Below are positions 1-5,730 of a stretch of DNA of 7,493 nucleotides, piece by piece; the first letter of the stretch is position 1, and each line of letters begins with the position of its first letter. The notes beneath the pieces were generated by a model that saw nothing but the letters and a program-made list of their open reading frames with translations, did not search any database and was not told the DNA's origin. Origin of the DNA: Thiolapillus brandeum. GTDB taxonomy: Bacteria > Pseudomonadota > Gammaproteobacteria > Chromatiales > Chromatiaceae. Location of the stretch: assembly GCA_011051425.1 (NCBI GenBank), contig DRLF01000469.1:1-7493 (forward strand), read 5' to 3'. Both the position numbers and the translations under genes were made by a program.

Positions 1-500
1 GCCAGCAGCACGGCCGGTTCAGTCACCGTGGCCCGGGCAATGGCGACGCGCTGACGCTGTCCGCCGGAAAGCTGATCCGGCTTGTGTTCGGCGCGGTCAC
101 TGAGATGCAGTGCTTCGAGGCTCTTCGCCACCTTGCGGCGGCGCTCCTCCACCGGCAGGCCGGCGAGCATCAGGGGCAGCTCCACGTTCTCCGCCGCGGT
201 CAGGCGCGGCACCAGGTGAAACGCCTGAAACACAAAACCGATGGTCCGGTTGCGGGTGATGGCCTGTTCGGTATCGCTGAGGGCCGTCACGTCCCTGCCG
301 TTGAGAATGTAGTGGCCGCTGCTGGCGCGGTCCAGCAGGCCGATGAGGTTCAGCAGGGTGGATTTGCCGGATCCCGAAGGCCCCATGATGGACAGGTAGT
401 CACCGGCTTCTATCTGCAGGCTCACATCATCCAGGGCATGCACCACCTGGTCACCGACCTGGAAATCCCGATGCACCTGTTGCAGTTCGATGACGGGCAT
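1..500 (-). CDS. ABC transporter ATP-binding protein, MacB/LolD type (C-terminus beyond window)
   Basis: This is the cytoplasmic ATPase of an ABC transporter, probably powering a MacB- or LolD-like permease for efflux or envelope transport. About 166 codons are visible. Walker A (GPSGSGKST) lies at residues 40-48, the Q-loop region reads FVFQAFHLVPRL, and the signature LSGGQRQRVAIARA starts at residue 144. The left edge cuts the gene at PAVLLA, just before the expected Walker B aspartate and glutamate. The start is the ATG at 500-498. It shares one base with the stop of the adaptor gene (TAATG), which suggests translational coupling. The short, sequence-conserved form resembles the MacB/LolD/FtsE group rather than drug exporters with fused membrane domains. 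No permease is visible; by analogy it would lie further left. The family call is firm, the substrate unknown. Confidence 0.95.
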   Translation of the reverse strand, partial: MPVIELQQVHRDFQVGDQVVHALDDVSLQIEAGDYLSIMGPSGSGKSTLLNLIGLLDRASSGHYILNGRDVTALSDTEQAITRNRTIGFVFQAFHLVPRLTAAENVELPLMLAGLPVEERRRKVAKSLEALHLSDRAEHKPDQLSGGQRQRVAIARATVTEPAVLL

Positions 501-1654
501 TACCTGTCCTGGTTTTCGATCTTCACGAGGGCGCCATCTTTAACGCCATCCCTGTCCACGGATACCACCACCTTCTGCCCTTCCCGCAGACCGGAAAGCA
601 CTTCCGTGTACTGCCAGTTGTCCAGGCCCGTCTCTATCGGCTGTTCATGGAGCAGGTTTTCCGCCCCCAGCACCAGCACCTTGTTGCCTTCGAGGACGGC
701 CTCGGTGGGCACCCGCAGGGCGTCCTGCTTCTGCGCCAGGATGATCTCGATATCCGCGCTGTAGCCCGCCAGCATGTTTTTGGTTTCCTGGGGATCATTG
801 AAATCCGCTTCGACTTCCACCGTGCGCGCCTGTTTTTCGCGATCCAGCACGTAGGGTGCAATACGCCGCACCTTGCCGTCGAACACCCGGTCGCCGTAGG
901 CATCCAGGGAGATCTTCGCCGGCATCTGCACGCGAATCTTTGCCGCATCCACCTCATCCATGGGCGCGGACACATAAATGCAGCTGTCATCGATGAGATC
1001 CACCGCGGGTGGCGTGGGCACGCCGATGGGGGACGGCGTGACGAACTCACCGATCTCACCATTCACCTGGGCGGCCACCCCGTCGAAAGGCGCGACCAGC
1101 CGGGTACGCTCCAGCGCCGCCTCAGCCACATCGATCTGCGCTTGACTGACCTCCACATTGACCCTTGCGGCCTGGCAGGCCGCCTGGGCCGCACGGGCCT
1201 CACCCACAGCCTTGTCGGTCACCTCTGCCGAGGCCAGCTTCTTTTTGTGCAGCTCTTGTAAACGGCGGGATTCACGCAGGGCGGTTTCCGCTTGGATACA
1301 GGCCTGGTTCGCCTTGGCTTCGGCGGCCCGGGTCTTGCGCTGGGCCAGGAGCAGCTGCGCCGTAAGATCATCGTTCCAGAATTCCAGCAGCACCTGCCCC
1401 GCTTTTACCCTGTCGCCTTCCCTGATGGGCATGTGCACGATCTGCCCGCCAATGGAAGGGGAAAGCCCCGAACGACGGCAGGCCTTGACGGTACCGGCGC
1501 GGGTATTGGCGACACTGTCCTGCACCGTTCCCTTGCTCACCTGCGCTACCAGCACGGTCACGGGCTTGGGCTGCATAAGCCACCAGACCAATGCCGCAAT
1601 GGCAGCGCCAGTCATAAGGACAAACAGAAAGACTTTTGGCCAGCGGCGTTTCAT
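500..1654 (-). CDS. Periplasmic adaptor (membrane fusion) subunit, HlyD/MacA family
   Basis: This protein bridges an inner-membrane ABC transporter to an outer-membrane channel or delivers substrate in the periplasm. The 384 residues begin with a basic N-terminus and one membrane anchor (about residues 8-27). A first lipoyl half follows (about 54-94, with GGQIVHMPIREGDRVKAGQ), then a long Ala/Glu/Arg/Gln-rich coiled-coil hairpin (about 95-182). A second lipoyl half (about 184-222, with RLVAPFDGVAAQVN), a beta-barrel region (about 223-305) and a membrane-proximal domain to about 378 complete it. Length and domain order fit MacA-like adaptors. The start at 1654 lies 3 bases after the rhodanese stop, and the stop overlaps the ATPase start. 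The ATPase neighbour indicates an ABC-linked adaptor rather than an RND-linked one. Substrate is not deducible. Confidence 0.93.
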   Translation of the reverse strand: MKRRWPKVFLFVLMTGAAIAALVWWLMQPKPVTVLVAQVSKGTVQDSVANTRAGTVKACRRSGLSPSIGGQIVHMPIREGDRVKAGQVLLEFWNDDLTAQLLLAQRKTRAAEAKANQACIQAETALRESRRLQELHKKKLASAEVTDKAVGEARAAQAACQAARVNVEVSQAQIDVAEAALERTRLVAPFDGVAAQVNGEIGEFVTPSPIGVPTPPAVDLIDDSCIYVSAPMDEVDAAKIRVQMPAKISLDAYGDRVFDGKVRRIAPYVLDREKQARTVEVEADFNDPQETKNMLAGYSADIEIILAQKQDALRVPTEAVLEGNKVLVLGAENLLHEQPIETGLDNWQYTEVLSGLREGQKVVVSVDRDGVKDGALVKIENQDR

Positions 1655-1657
1655 GCC

Positions 1658-2083
1658 TCAATCACCAGCCTTCATGCTCTGCTGCCGATGCTCCTTCCAC
1701 ATGAGATACCCCCCGCGCAGCACTTTGATATTCTCCCGTCCGGCCAGACGGAGAATGAAATAGGCTCTGGAAGATGACAGGCCGGTATCGCAGTACAGCA
1801 CCACGGACTTATCCTTTGGGATTTCATCGCGGCGTTCGAGTATCTGCCGCCATTCGATATTGATAGCGCCGGGAATATGCCCCGCGTTGTAACGCTCGGC
1901 ATTGCGGGCATCCACATACAGGATATCCTTGCTGTCGATGGAGGCCAGCTGTTCAGGCATGATGGCGCCATCTGAATATTCAGCGAACTCCAGGTATTCC
2001 TGTATGGCATCCAGCGCAGGTTCGTTTTCCGCCAGCACCTGGCAGGAAACGGTCAGCATCGCGCCCAGGATCAGAGCTTTCAT
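1658..2083 (-). CDS. Exported single-domain rhodanese-like protein
   Basis: This is a 141-residue rhodanese-fold protein, likely a periplasmic sulfurtransferase or persulfide carrier. A signal peptide (MKALILGAMLTVSCQVLA, then ENEP) predicts export with cleavage near residue 18. The rhodanese domain spans about 40-135. It contains YVDARNAERYNAGHIPGAIN (57-76), a strand leading to the active-site Cys98 (LYCDTGLSSSR), and the terminal VLRGGYLMWKE. The active-site loop keeps the Cys and small residues but is not the thiosulfate-type CRKGVT or the Cdc25 type, so the substrate is open. The start is supported by the signal peptide, although it lies inside the end of the upstream rhomboid reading frame (104-base overlap). 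No convincing lipobox surrounds Cys14. It sits between the protease and the adaptor in the operon; its link to either is inferred only from position. Confidence 0.9.
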   Translation of the reverse strand: MKALILGAMLTVSCQVLAENEPALDAIQEYLEFAEYSDGAIMPEQLASIDSKDILYVDARNAERYNAGHIPGAINIEWRQILERRDEIPKDKSVVLYCDTGLSSSRAYFILRLAGRENIKVLRGGYLMWKEHRQQSMKAGD

Positions 2084-2684
2084 TTCGCATGTTCCATCGA
2101 CAGGTCAGTAACTGTGTTCCAGTATAGAGCATCCCGACGAACATCCCCACCGCGTGAACTTCCGGAACCCCCGGCCACGCTGTACTGGTCAGCAACATCT
2201 GGCCGCCAGACAATTCAATCAATACCTTGGCGACAAAACCCAGGCCGGTGAGGGCGATCAGCGGATGGCGCATCTCCTGCCACAGGGACACCAGGCCAAC
2301 AGCCATGAGCGTATTCAAGATCCCCGAAAGACCACAGTAATAACCCAGCGAAGGTTCACCCCACCAGATCCAGGCATCGATACCGAGCGATCCCAGCAGC
2401 AACACGGACACCAGATGCCGACCCAGGGTCTTCTCGAACAGAAACCCCAACAGCAGTAAGGCTCCTATATCCCAGCCGGCATGGGCCGCGCCGCTGTGTA
2501 CCCAGTGCCCGCTAAGGAGCCGCCACCATTCCCCACGGGTGATGGCGGCACGGTCGAACACCCAGTTCTCGGGCGCAGCGCCCAGCAGCAGGTAAGCGGC
2601 AACTGCAGCGGTCGCAAGCAACAGGGTTCGCCACGGCAACCAGGGGCCGCCGTGACGAAGCTTTTCCAGATGTTCAGCGAACAT
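1980..2684 (-). CDS. Rhombosortase-like rhomboid family intramembrane serine protease
   Basis: This is a predicted polytopic inner-membrane serine protease of the rhomboid fold, best matching rhombosortases, which cleave the C-terminal tail of GlyGly-CTERM proteins. Visible motifs are WWRLLSGHWVHSGAAHAGWD (53-72), the catalytic GLSG with Ser120 (118-121), and EVHAVGMFVG with the catalytic His177 (175-184). About six hydrophobic segments lie between residues 18 and 194. The residue four after His68, usually Asn in rhomboids, is Asp72 here. The start ATG shares one base with the stop of the VIT-vWA gene (TGATG), so the two are probably translationally coupled. The recognisable protein ends near residue 200. 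Residues 201-234 are read from inside the rhodanese gene in another frame and look non-conserved (Gly/Arg/Cys-rich), perhaps from loss of an earlier stop. The rhombosortase assignment rests on these motifs plus the adjacent target. Confidence 0.87.
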   Translation of the reverse strand: MFAEHLEKLRHGGPWLPWRTLLLATAAVAAYLLLGAAPENWVFDRAAITRGEWWRLLSGHWVHSGAAHAGWDIGALLLLGFLFEKTLGRHLVSVLLLGSLGIDAWIWWGEPSLGYYCGLSGILNTLMAVGLVSLWQEMRHPLIALTGLGFVAKVLIELSGGQMLLTSTAWPGVPEVHAVGMFVGMLYTGTQLLTCRWNMRNESSDPGRDADRFLPGAGGKRTCAGCHTGIPGVR

Positions 2685-4735
2685 CAGCCAGCCTGTGACG
2701 CTTTACCGCGGCCCACCATCAACCACAGCAAAGGCAGGAACAGCAGCAGGCTCCAGGCATCCAGCCCACCTCCACCCTTGCCAAAGGACGGACGCGACTT
2801 CTGGTACATGGGCTGCTGGGTATCCACCCGCCGCGAAACTACCGGGCGGCCTGCACGCAGCTGTTGGGCAGCCGCTTCAGCGGCCAGGCGTTTTTTGTTG
2901 TTACGCTGGATGCCGTGACTGTCGAAGATATCCTCAGACACCACCACCATGGCCGTGTAGTCGGTCACCAGGCCGTATTCCACACCCAGGTCCACCACGG
3001 CCTGGCGCAGATCGGCTTTCTCGCCGAAGTCATGGATCTCTTCCATGGCATCCTCGATGCTGGCATAGGCCCAGAGGCGTTCTATCTCGGGGTTTTCCTC
3101 CGCCACCGCCGGGAAGTCGAAGGCGGTTTCATAGGTCTTGGGCTGACCGGAAATGCGGCCTTCGAGACGGACACGGGCCGGCCCATCGCCCCAGTAGTGG
3201 CCGAATACCACCAGCTGCTGACCCCGGTACAGGCTGCCAATGGTCTTCGGTGTCTGATCCGCGGTCTTTACGCCCTCGATACGCAGAGTCACGCCGTGCA
3301 GCGCCTGGTGGCCGGCCTTGGATGCTGCCGCCAGAAGCTGGCCCACCACATCATCGCTGTTGGAAAGGCTCACGGCGAAACCGTTGGATTCCCGGGTCAT
3401 GGTTTCCAGCAGGGGCCTGTTGGCGCTGTTGCCCATGATAAGGGTGAACAGGCGCACGTCCTTGCGGCGCACCAGATCGATGAACTGCCGCTGCTGGGTC
3501 TCACCCACGTTGGCCACGCCGTCGGTGACCAACACCACCACGCTGGTGCGGTCTGCCTCCAGACTGCTCAGTGCAGTTTCCAGTCCGGCGTACAGGTTGG
3601 TGCCATTACCCGGCGTCACCCCCGCCACCTGCTGGCTGTACTGGCGTACATTTTCCGGAGTGGCGCTGACGAATCCGGGCGTCAGCGCCCGGGCAGCATT
3701 GTTGAACAGGATGATGCTGAAACGGTCCTCGGGATGCATTTGCTTCAGGCTGCGCTGCACGGCATCGGCCAGGGTCGCATATTTGCCCTGCATGGAGCCG
3801 GAGATATCCAGGACGAAGGCCCAGTCACGGCCTTCAGTGATGGGTTGCAGATCATCCCCAGGGGTCACCACCAGCATGTAGGTGCCGCGCTGGCTGTCGG
3901 CTTTCTTGTAGGCCACCATATCCACGCTGCCGGGCAGCCCGGACTTGAGGCGCCAGTACACTACCAGATCCTTGTCCAGGACGAAAGCCGGGGTGGAAGC
4001 CCCGTTGCCAGCCCCTTCCTCCGCCGGAGCGGCGCCCTGTTCCAGATGCAGCTGCCACTCCCCTTCACCCAGCTTCTGCGCGGACGCCTGAGGCTGATTG
4101 GGCATGCGCACGGCCTCCACGGGGTAGCCGGAGCGGATCTGAACATCGAAACTGAAATGGCCGCAGACCTTGTCGTTTGCCGTCCAGAAAGCCAGCTTCT
4201 GTTCATCCACGCCCCCTTCCTCCAGGGGATAGACATAGCGTCCTATCCCCGTGTCCACGGCCGCGGGCTGGAAATACACCAGGCGCACCCGGGTATCCTG
4301 GCCAGCGCGCACCGGGGTGATCCGGGTTTCAAAGGTCTTGTAGCTGTCCTTCTCGGTGATGCCCGCATCCCGGCCTGCCGCCTTTTCTTCTTCGTAGAGC
4401 TGCCGGGCCTGTTCGCGTTCCAGCACCTCACCCACCACGGGCTGGCCGTCTATCCACAGGGTCAGCTCCGCCAGGGAGGCTTTTTCCGGCAGGGGAAAGG
4501 AATACAGGGCTTCCAGGTCCCGGTCATGAGGATTGTGGAACACCTGCTCCACCGTAGTGATGGCGTAGCCATCTTCGATGACCACCCGGACCTGGTGATC
4601 ACGGATCTGCAGAGGAGGCAGGCTGCCGTCGACGGGGGTGAGCAATCCGGCAGACCACCCCGGGGCAGCCAGCAGCATCAGGATCATGAGAATCAGCCCC
4701 GCCAGGGAATAGCGTCTCGTGCGTTCATGTTTCAT
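2684..4735 (-). CDS. Secreted VIT and vWA domain protein with GlyGly-CTERM tail
   Basis: This 683-residue exported protein is probably surface-anchored or periplasmic and may take part in adhesion or protein interaction. A signal peptide covers about residues 1-29 (basic start, hydrophobic core, GWSA). A VIT (vault/inter-alpha-trypsin) domain spans about 33-165, including the typical EREQARQLYEEEKAAGRDAG. A von Willebrand A domain spans about 303-470 with a complete metal-ion-dependent adhesion site: DISGS (310-314), Thr379 in GNGTNLY and Asp405 in VTDG. After a long C-terminal region, a low-complexity linker leads to GKGGGG (652-657), a hydrophobic segment (about 661-674) and Arg/Lys. It resembles the proteobacterial VIT-vWA family known as a sortase target, but no LPXTG-like motif is present. 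It is first in the operon, with a strong ribosome site, and its stop overlaps the start of the rhombosortase gene. The ligand is unknown. Confidence 0.92.
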   Translation of the reverse strand: MKHERTRRYSLAGLILMILMLLAAPGWSAGLLTPVDGSLPPLQIRDHQVRVVIEDGYAITTVEQVFHNPHDRDLEALYSFPLPEKASLAELTLWIDGQPVVGEVLEREQARQLYEEEKAAGRDAGITEKDSYKTFETRITPVRAGQDTRVRLVYFQPAAVDTGIGRYVYPLEEGGVDEQKLAFWTANDKVCGHFSFDVQIRSGYPVEAVRMPNQPQASAQKLGEGEWQLHLEQGAAPAEEGAGNGASTPAFVLDKDLVVYWRLKSGLPGSVDMVAYKKADSQRGTYMLVVTPGDDLQPITEGRDWAFVLDISGSMQGKYATLADAVQRSLKQMHPEDRFSIILFNNAARALTPGFVSATPENVRQYSQQVAGVTPGNGTNLYAGLETALSSLEADRTSVVVLVTDGVANVGETQQRQFIDLVRRKDVRLFTLIMGNSANRPLLETMTRESNGFAVSLSNSDDVVGQLLAAASKAGHQALHGVTLRIEGVKTADQTPKTIGSLYRGQQLVVFGHYWGDGPARVRLEGRISGQPKTYETAFDFPAVAEENPEIERLWAYASIEDAMEEIHDFGEKADLRQAVVDLGVEYGLVTDYTAMVVVSEDIFDSHGIQRNNKKRLAAEAAAQQLRAGRPVVSRRVDTQQPMYQKSRPSFGKGGGGLDAWSLLLFLPLLWLMVGRGKASQAG
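2696..2782 (-). other. GlyGly-CTERM sorting tail of the VIT-vWA protein
   Basis: These codons encode residues 652-680: GKGGGG, a short linker, a Leu/Trp-rich membrane segment (SLLLFLPLLWLMVG) and a short basic end (RGK). Gly-rich motif, one transmembrane helix and a basic end at the extreme C-terminus is the known layout of GlyGly-CTERM signals processed by rhombosortases. The basic cluster is weaker than the usual run of arginines. The rhombosortase-like gene that begins immediately afterwards supports the reading. Confidence 0.8.
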
Positions 4736-4741
4736 GGTTCT

Positions 4742-4747
4742 CTCCTT
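4742..4747 (-). promoter_or_regulatory. Strong Shine-Dalgarno site of the VIT-vWA gene
   Basis: AAGGAG on the minus strand ends 6 bases before the ATG at 4735. It is the best ribosome site seen in the operon and fixes this start. The degenerate operator copy lies directly upstream of it. Confidence 0.8.
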
Positions 4748-4750
4748 AAT

Positions 4751-4763
4751 TGAACGTTGTTTA
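4751..4763. promoter_or_regulatory. Degenerate TetR-type operator, copy 4
   Basis: TGAAC-GTT-GTTTA is the consensus palindrome TGAAC-N3-GTTCA with one arm mismatch. It lies between the presumed operon promoter and the ribosome site of the VIT-vWA gene. Its start is 63 bases from that of the next copy, about six helical turns. Confidence 0.5.
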
Positions 4764-4798
4764 TTTCATGTCCCATTCACGCCATAGAGAAATCTCAC

Positions 4799-4827
4799 GG
4801 CATAAGAGGGAGCTGAACATCGTTCAA
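4799..4827 (-). promoter_or_regulatory. Candidate promoter of the VIT-vWA/rhombosortase operon
   Basis: On the minus strand TTGAAC (-35, 4 of 6 matches, inside the operator at 4814-4826) is followed after 17 bases by TATGCC (-10, only 3 of 6). The -10 is weak, so this is tentative. If correct, bound repressor would cover the -35. Other AT-rich candidates exist near 4828-4836 and 4885-4893. Confidence 0.3.
4814..4826. promoter_or_regulatory. Perfect TetR-type operator palindrome, copy 1
   Basis: TGAAC-ATC-GTTCA has perfect 5-base arms around a 3-base centre. Its centre is the reverse complement of that in copies 2 and 3, so this copy is the same 13-mer in the opposite orientation, facing the leftward operon. 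Together with the neighbouring tetR-type gene this points to a repressor binding site. Confidence 0.75.
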
Positions 4828-4839
4828 TTATTCCCCGGG

Positions 4840-4860
4840 AAAAACCGCGCCGGGCGCGGT
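4840..4860 (-). terminator. Intrinsic-terminator-like hairpin, leftward
   Basis: Read leftward, ACCGCGC-CCG-GCGCGGT forms a 7-base-pair GC-rich stem with a 3-base loop. It runs straight into a T-run of five (the first T belongs to the stem). On the plus strand it is followed by GGGAGA, so it would act only leftward. It lies upstream of the candidate operon promoter. It could insulate the operon from leftward transcription through tetR, or attenuate a transcript starting near 4885. Confidence 0.55.
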
Positions 4861-4875
4861 GGGAGAATGGTATTA

Positions 4876-4888
4876 TGAACGATGTTCA
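4876..4888. promoter_or_regulatory. Perfect TetR-type operator palindrome, copy 2
   Basis: TGAAC-GAT-GTTCA has perfect 5-base arms, with partial symmetry extending outward (TATTA on the left, TTATG on the right). Its start is 62 bases from that of copy 1 and 33 from that of copy 3, close to six and three helical turns. Confidence 0.75.
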
Positions 4889-4908
4889 TTATGTTTGTAG
4901 CACAACAC

Positions 4909-4921
4909 TGAACGATGTTCA
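4909..4921. promoter_or_regulatory. Perfect TetR-type operator palindrome, copy 3
   Basis: TGAAC-GAT-GTTCA is identical to copy 2. It sits immediately upstream of the TATAAT of the rightward regulator gene, inside the -35/-10 spacer. This is a typical position for autorepression by steric block. Confidence 0.8.
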
Positions 4922-4922
4922 A

Positions 4923-4928
4923 TATAAT
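4923..4928 (+). promoter_or_regulatory. -10 box of the tetR-family gene
   Basis: A perfect TATAAT lies 23 bases before the ATG at 4952. No good -35 is seen 16-18 bases upstream (GCACAA or similar), so the promoter would be intermediate in strength. The adjoining operator copy 3 suggests autoregulation. Confidence 0.6.
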
Positions 4929-4951
4929 TTACTCCGCGGGAAAGAGTCATC

Positions 4952-5551
4952 ATGGCCAGGCGTAGCGATCACAGCAGAGAGGAAATCCGGGAAATGGCCC
5001 TGGAGGCCGCAGAAAAGCTTATTGCCGAGGAGGGCAGCAAAGCCCTGAGCGCGCGCAAGCTTGCCAGCGCCATCGGTTACACCGTGGGTACTCTGTACCT
5101 GGTGTTCGAGAATCTGGACGACCTCATCCTGCAGGTGAATGCCCGCACCCTGGACCGCCTGCACGCCCGCATGCTGGAAGCCCTGGCTCCCCTGGATGAC
5201 CCCACGGAGCGCATCCTGATGCTGGGACACAGCTATATCGCCTTCGCGGACGCCCATCCCCATCACTGGGAGCTGGTTTTCGAGCATCGCCTGCCCCCGG
5301 AAAAAGAACCGCCCCAATGGTACAAGGACAAGGTGCGACGCATGTTCGCCCTGGTGGAGACCGAACTGGAACCCCTGGCCGCCGGCCGTGGTTCCAAAGC
5401 CATCACCCAGGCCGCGGCCGCCCTGTGGAGCGGCGTGCATGGTATCTGCATTCTGGCCATCAGCAAGCAGCTGGATGTGGCAGGGGTTGATTCAGTGCAG
5501 GACCTGACCCACTCGCTGATGAGTAATTATCTGAAAGGGTTTGTTGGGTAA
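4952..5551 (+). CDS. TetR/AcrR family transcriptional regulator with WHG-type C-terminal domain
   Basis: This 199-residue DNA-binding repressor probably controls itself and the divergent operon. The N-terminal helical domain (about 10-58) contains the helix-turn-helix LSARKLASAIGYTVGTLYLVF (32-52). It opens with a basic tip (MARRSDHSREEIRE), as is usual in the family. The C-terminal ligand/dimer domain (about 80-190) carries WSGVHG (159-164), matching the W-x3-H-G hallmark of the WHG subgroup. The ATG at 4952 follows AAAGAG by a short spacing and lies downstream of a TATAAT. Four copies of a TGAAC-N3-GTTCA palindrome lie between it and the leftward genes. Divergence from genes for an adaptor and an ABC ATPase is the classic layout of a transporter regulator. 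The ligand cannot be read from sequence; it may be a transported molecule or an envelope signal. Confidence 0.95.
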   Translation: MARRSDHSREEIREMALEAAEKLIAEEGSKALSARKLASAIGYTVGTLYLVFENLDDLILQVNARTLDRLHARMLEALAPLDDPTERILMLGHSYIAFADAHPHHWELVFEHRLPPEKEPPQWYKDKVRRMFALVETELEPLAAGRGSKAITQAAAALWSGVHGICILAISKQLDVAGVDSVQDLTHSLMSNYLKGFVG

Positions 5552-5607
5552 TATTTCTGAGCTGTGTACATACGAGCAAGACGAACACAAATTAATCCTG
5601 TAAACTT

Positions 5608-5635
5608 TTGTCTATCACAAACCTTCAACTTTAAT
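5608..5635 (+). promoter_or_regulatory. Candidate promoter of the zinc-ribbon nuclease gene
   Basis: TTGTCT (-35, 4 of 6 matches) and TTTAAT (-10, 5 of 6) are separated by 16 bases. This would leave a leader of roughly 90 bases before the start codon, containing the hairpin at 5653-5671. AT-rich DNA produces such matches by chance, so support is moderate at best. Confidence 0.35.
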
Positions 5636-5652
5636 CAGACAGATCCACTGCT

Positions 5653-5671
5653 AGATGGTAGATAACCATCT
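5653..5671 (+). other. Short inverted repeat in the leader of the nuclease gene
   Basis: AGATGGT-AGATA-ACCATCT can form a 7-base-pair stem with a 5-base loop. No T-run follows, so it is not an intrinsic terminator. It could be an operator or an RNA structure in the leader, or chance. Confidence 0.35.
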
Positions 5672-5730
5672 CAGATTCTGACGGATACTCGCAGTTTGAG
5701 TTCTAGAGACCACTAAATAAACAGTGAGAA

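Larger units (their letters stand above)
5552..5730. other. Non-coding spacer where the AT-rich segment begins
   Basis: No convincing coding sequence is seen here. Base composition shifts abruptly from GC-rich to AT-rich just after the regulator's stop codon. No clear terminator for the regulator is visible. The spacer contains a candidate rightward promoter and one small hairpin, listed separately. Confidence 0.6.

Noticed and set aside
84..764. 226-codon open frame on the plus strand
   Set aside because: It runs antisense to the ABC ATPase and adaptor genes, whose motifs are unmistakable, and has no recognisable protein features.
2036..2050. Lipoprotein lipobox around Cys14 of the rhodanese
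   Set aside because: TVSC lacks the usual Leu at -3 and the preceding hydrophobic run is short, while VLA before Glu19 makes a good ordinary signal peptidase site.
2696..2782. LPXTG-type sortase signal in the VIT-vWA tail
   Set aside because: The tail contains only FLPLL inside the hydrophobic helix. No LPxTG-like motif precedes the helix, and no sortase gene is in the window; the Gly-rich motif fits GlyGly-CTERM instead.
2864..4753. 629-codon open frame on the plus strand, opposite the VIT-vWA gene
   Set aside because: It lies antisense to a gene with clear signal peptide, VIT, MIDAS and sorting-tail features. Its translation is His/Gly/Gln-rich with no domain, which is typical of a mirror frame in GC-rich coding DNA.
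4919..5440. 173-codon open frame on the minus strand, opposite the TetR gene
   Set aside because: The plus strand encodes a textbook TetR helix-turn-helix, and the antisense product shows no features.
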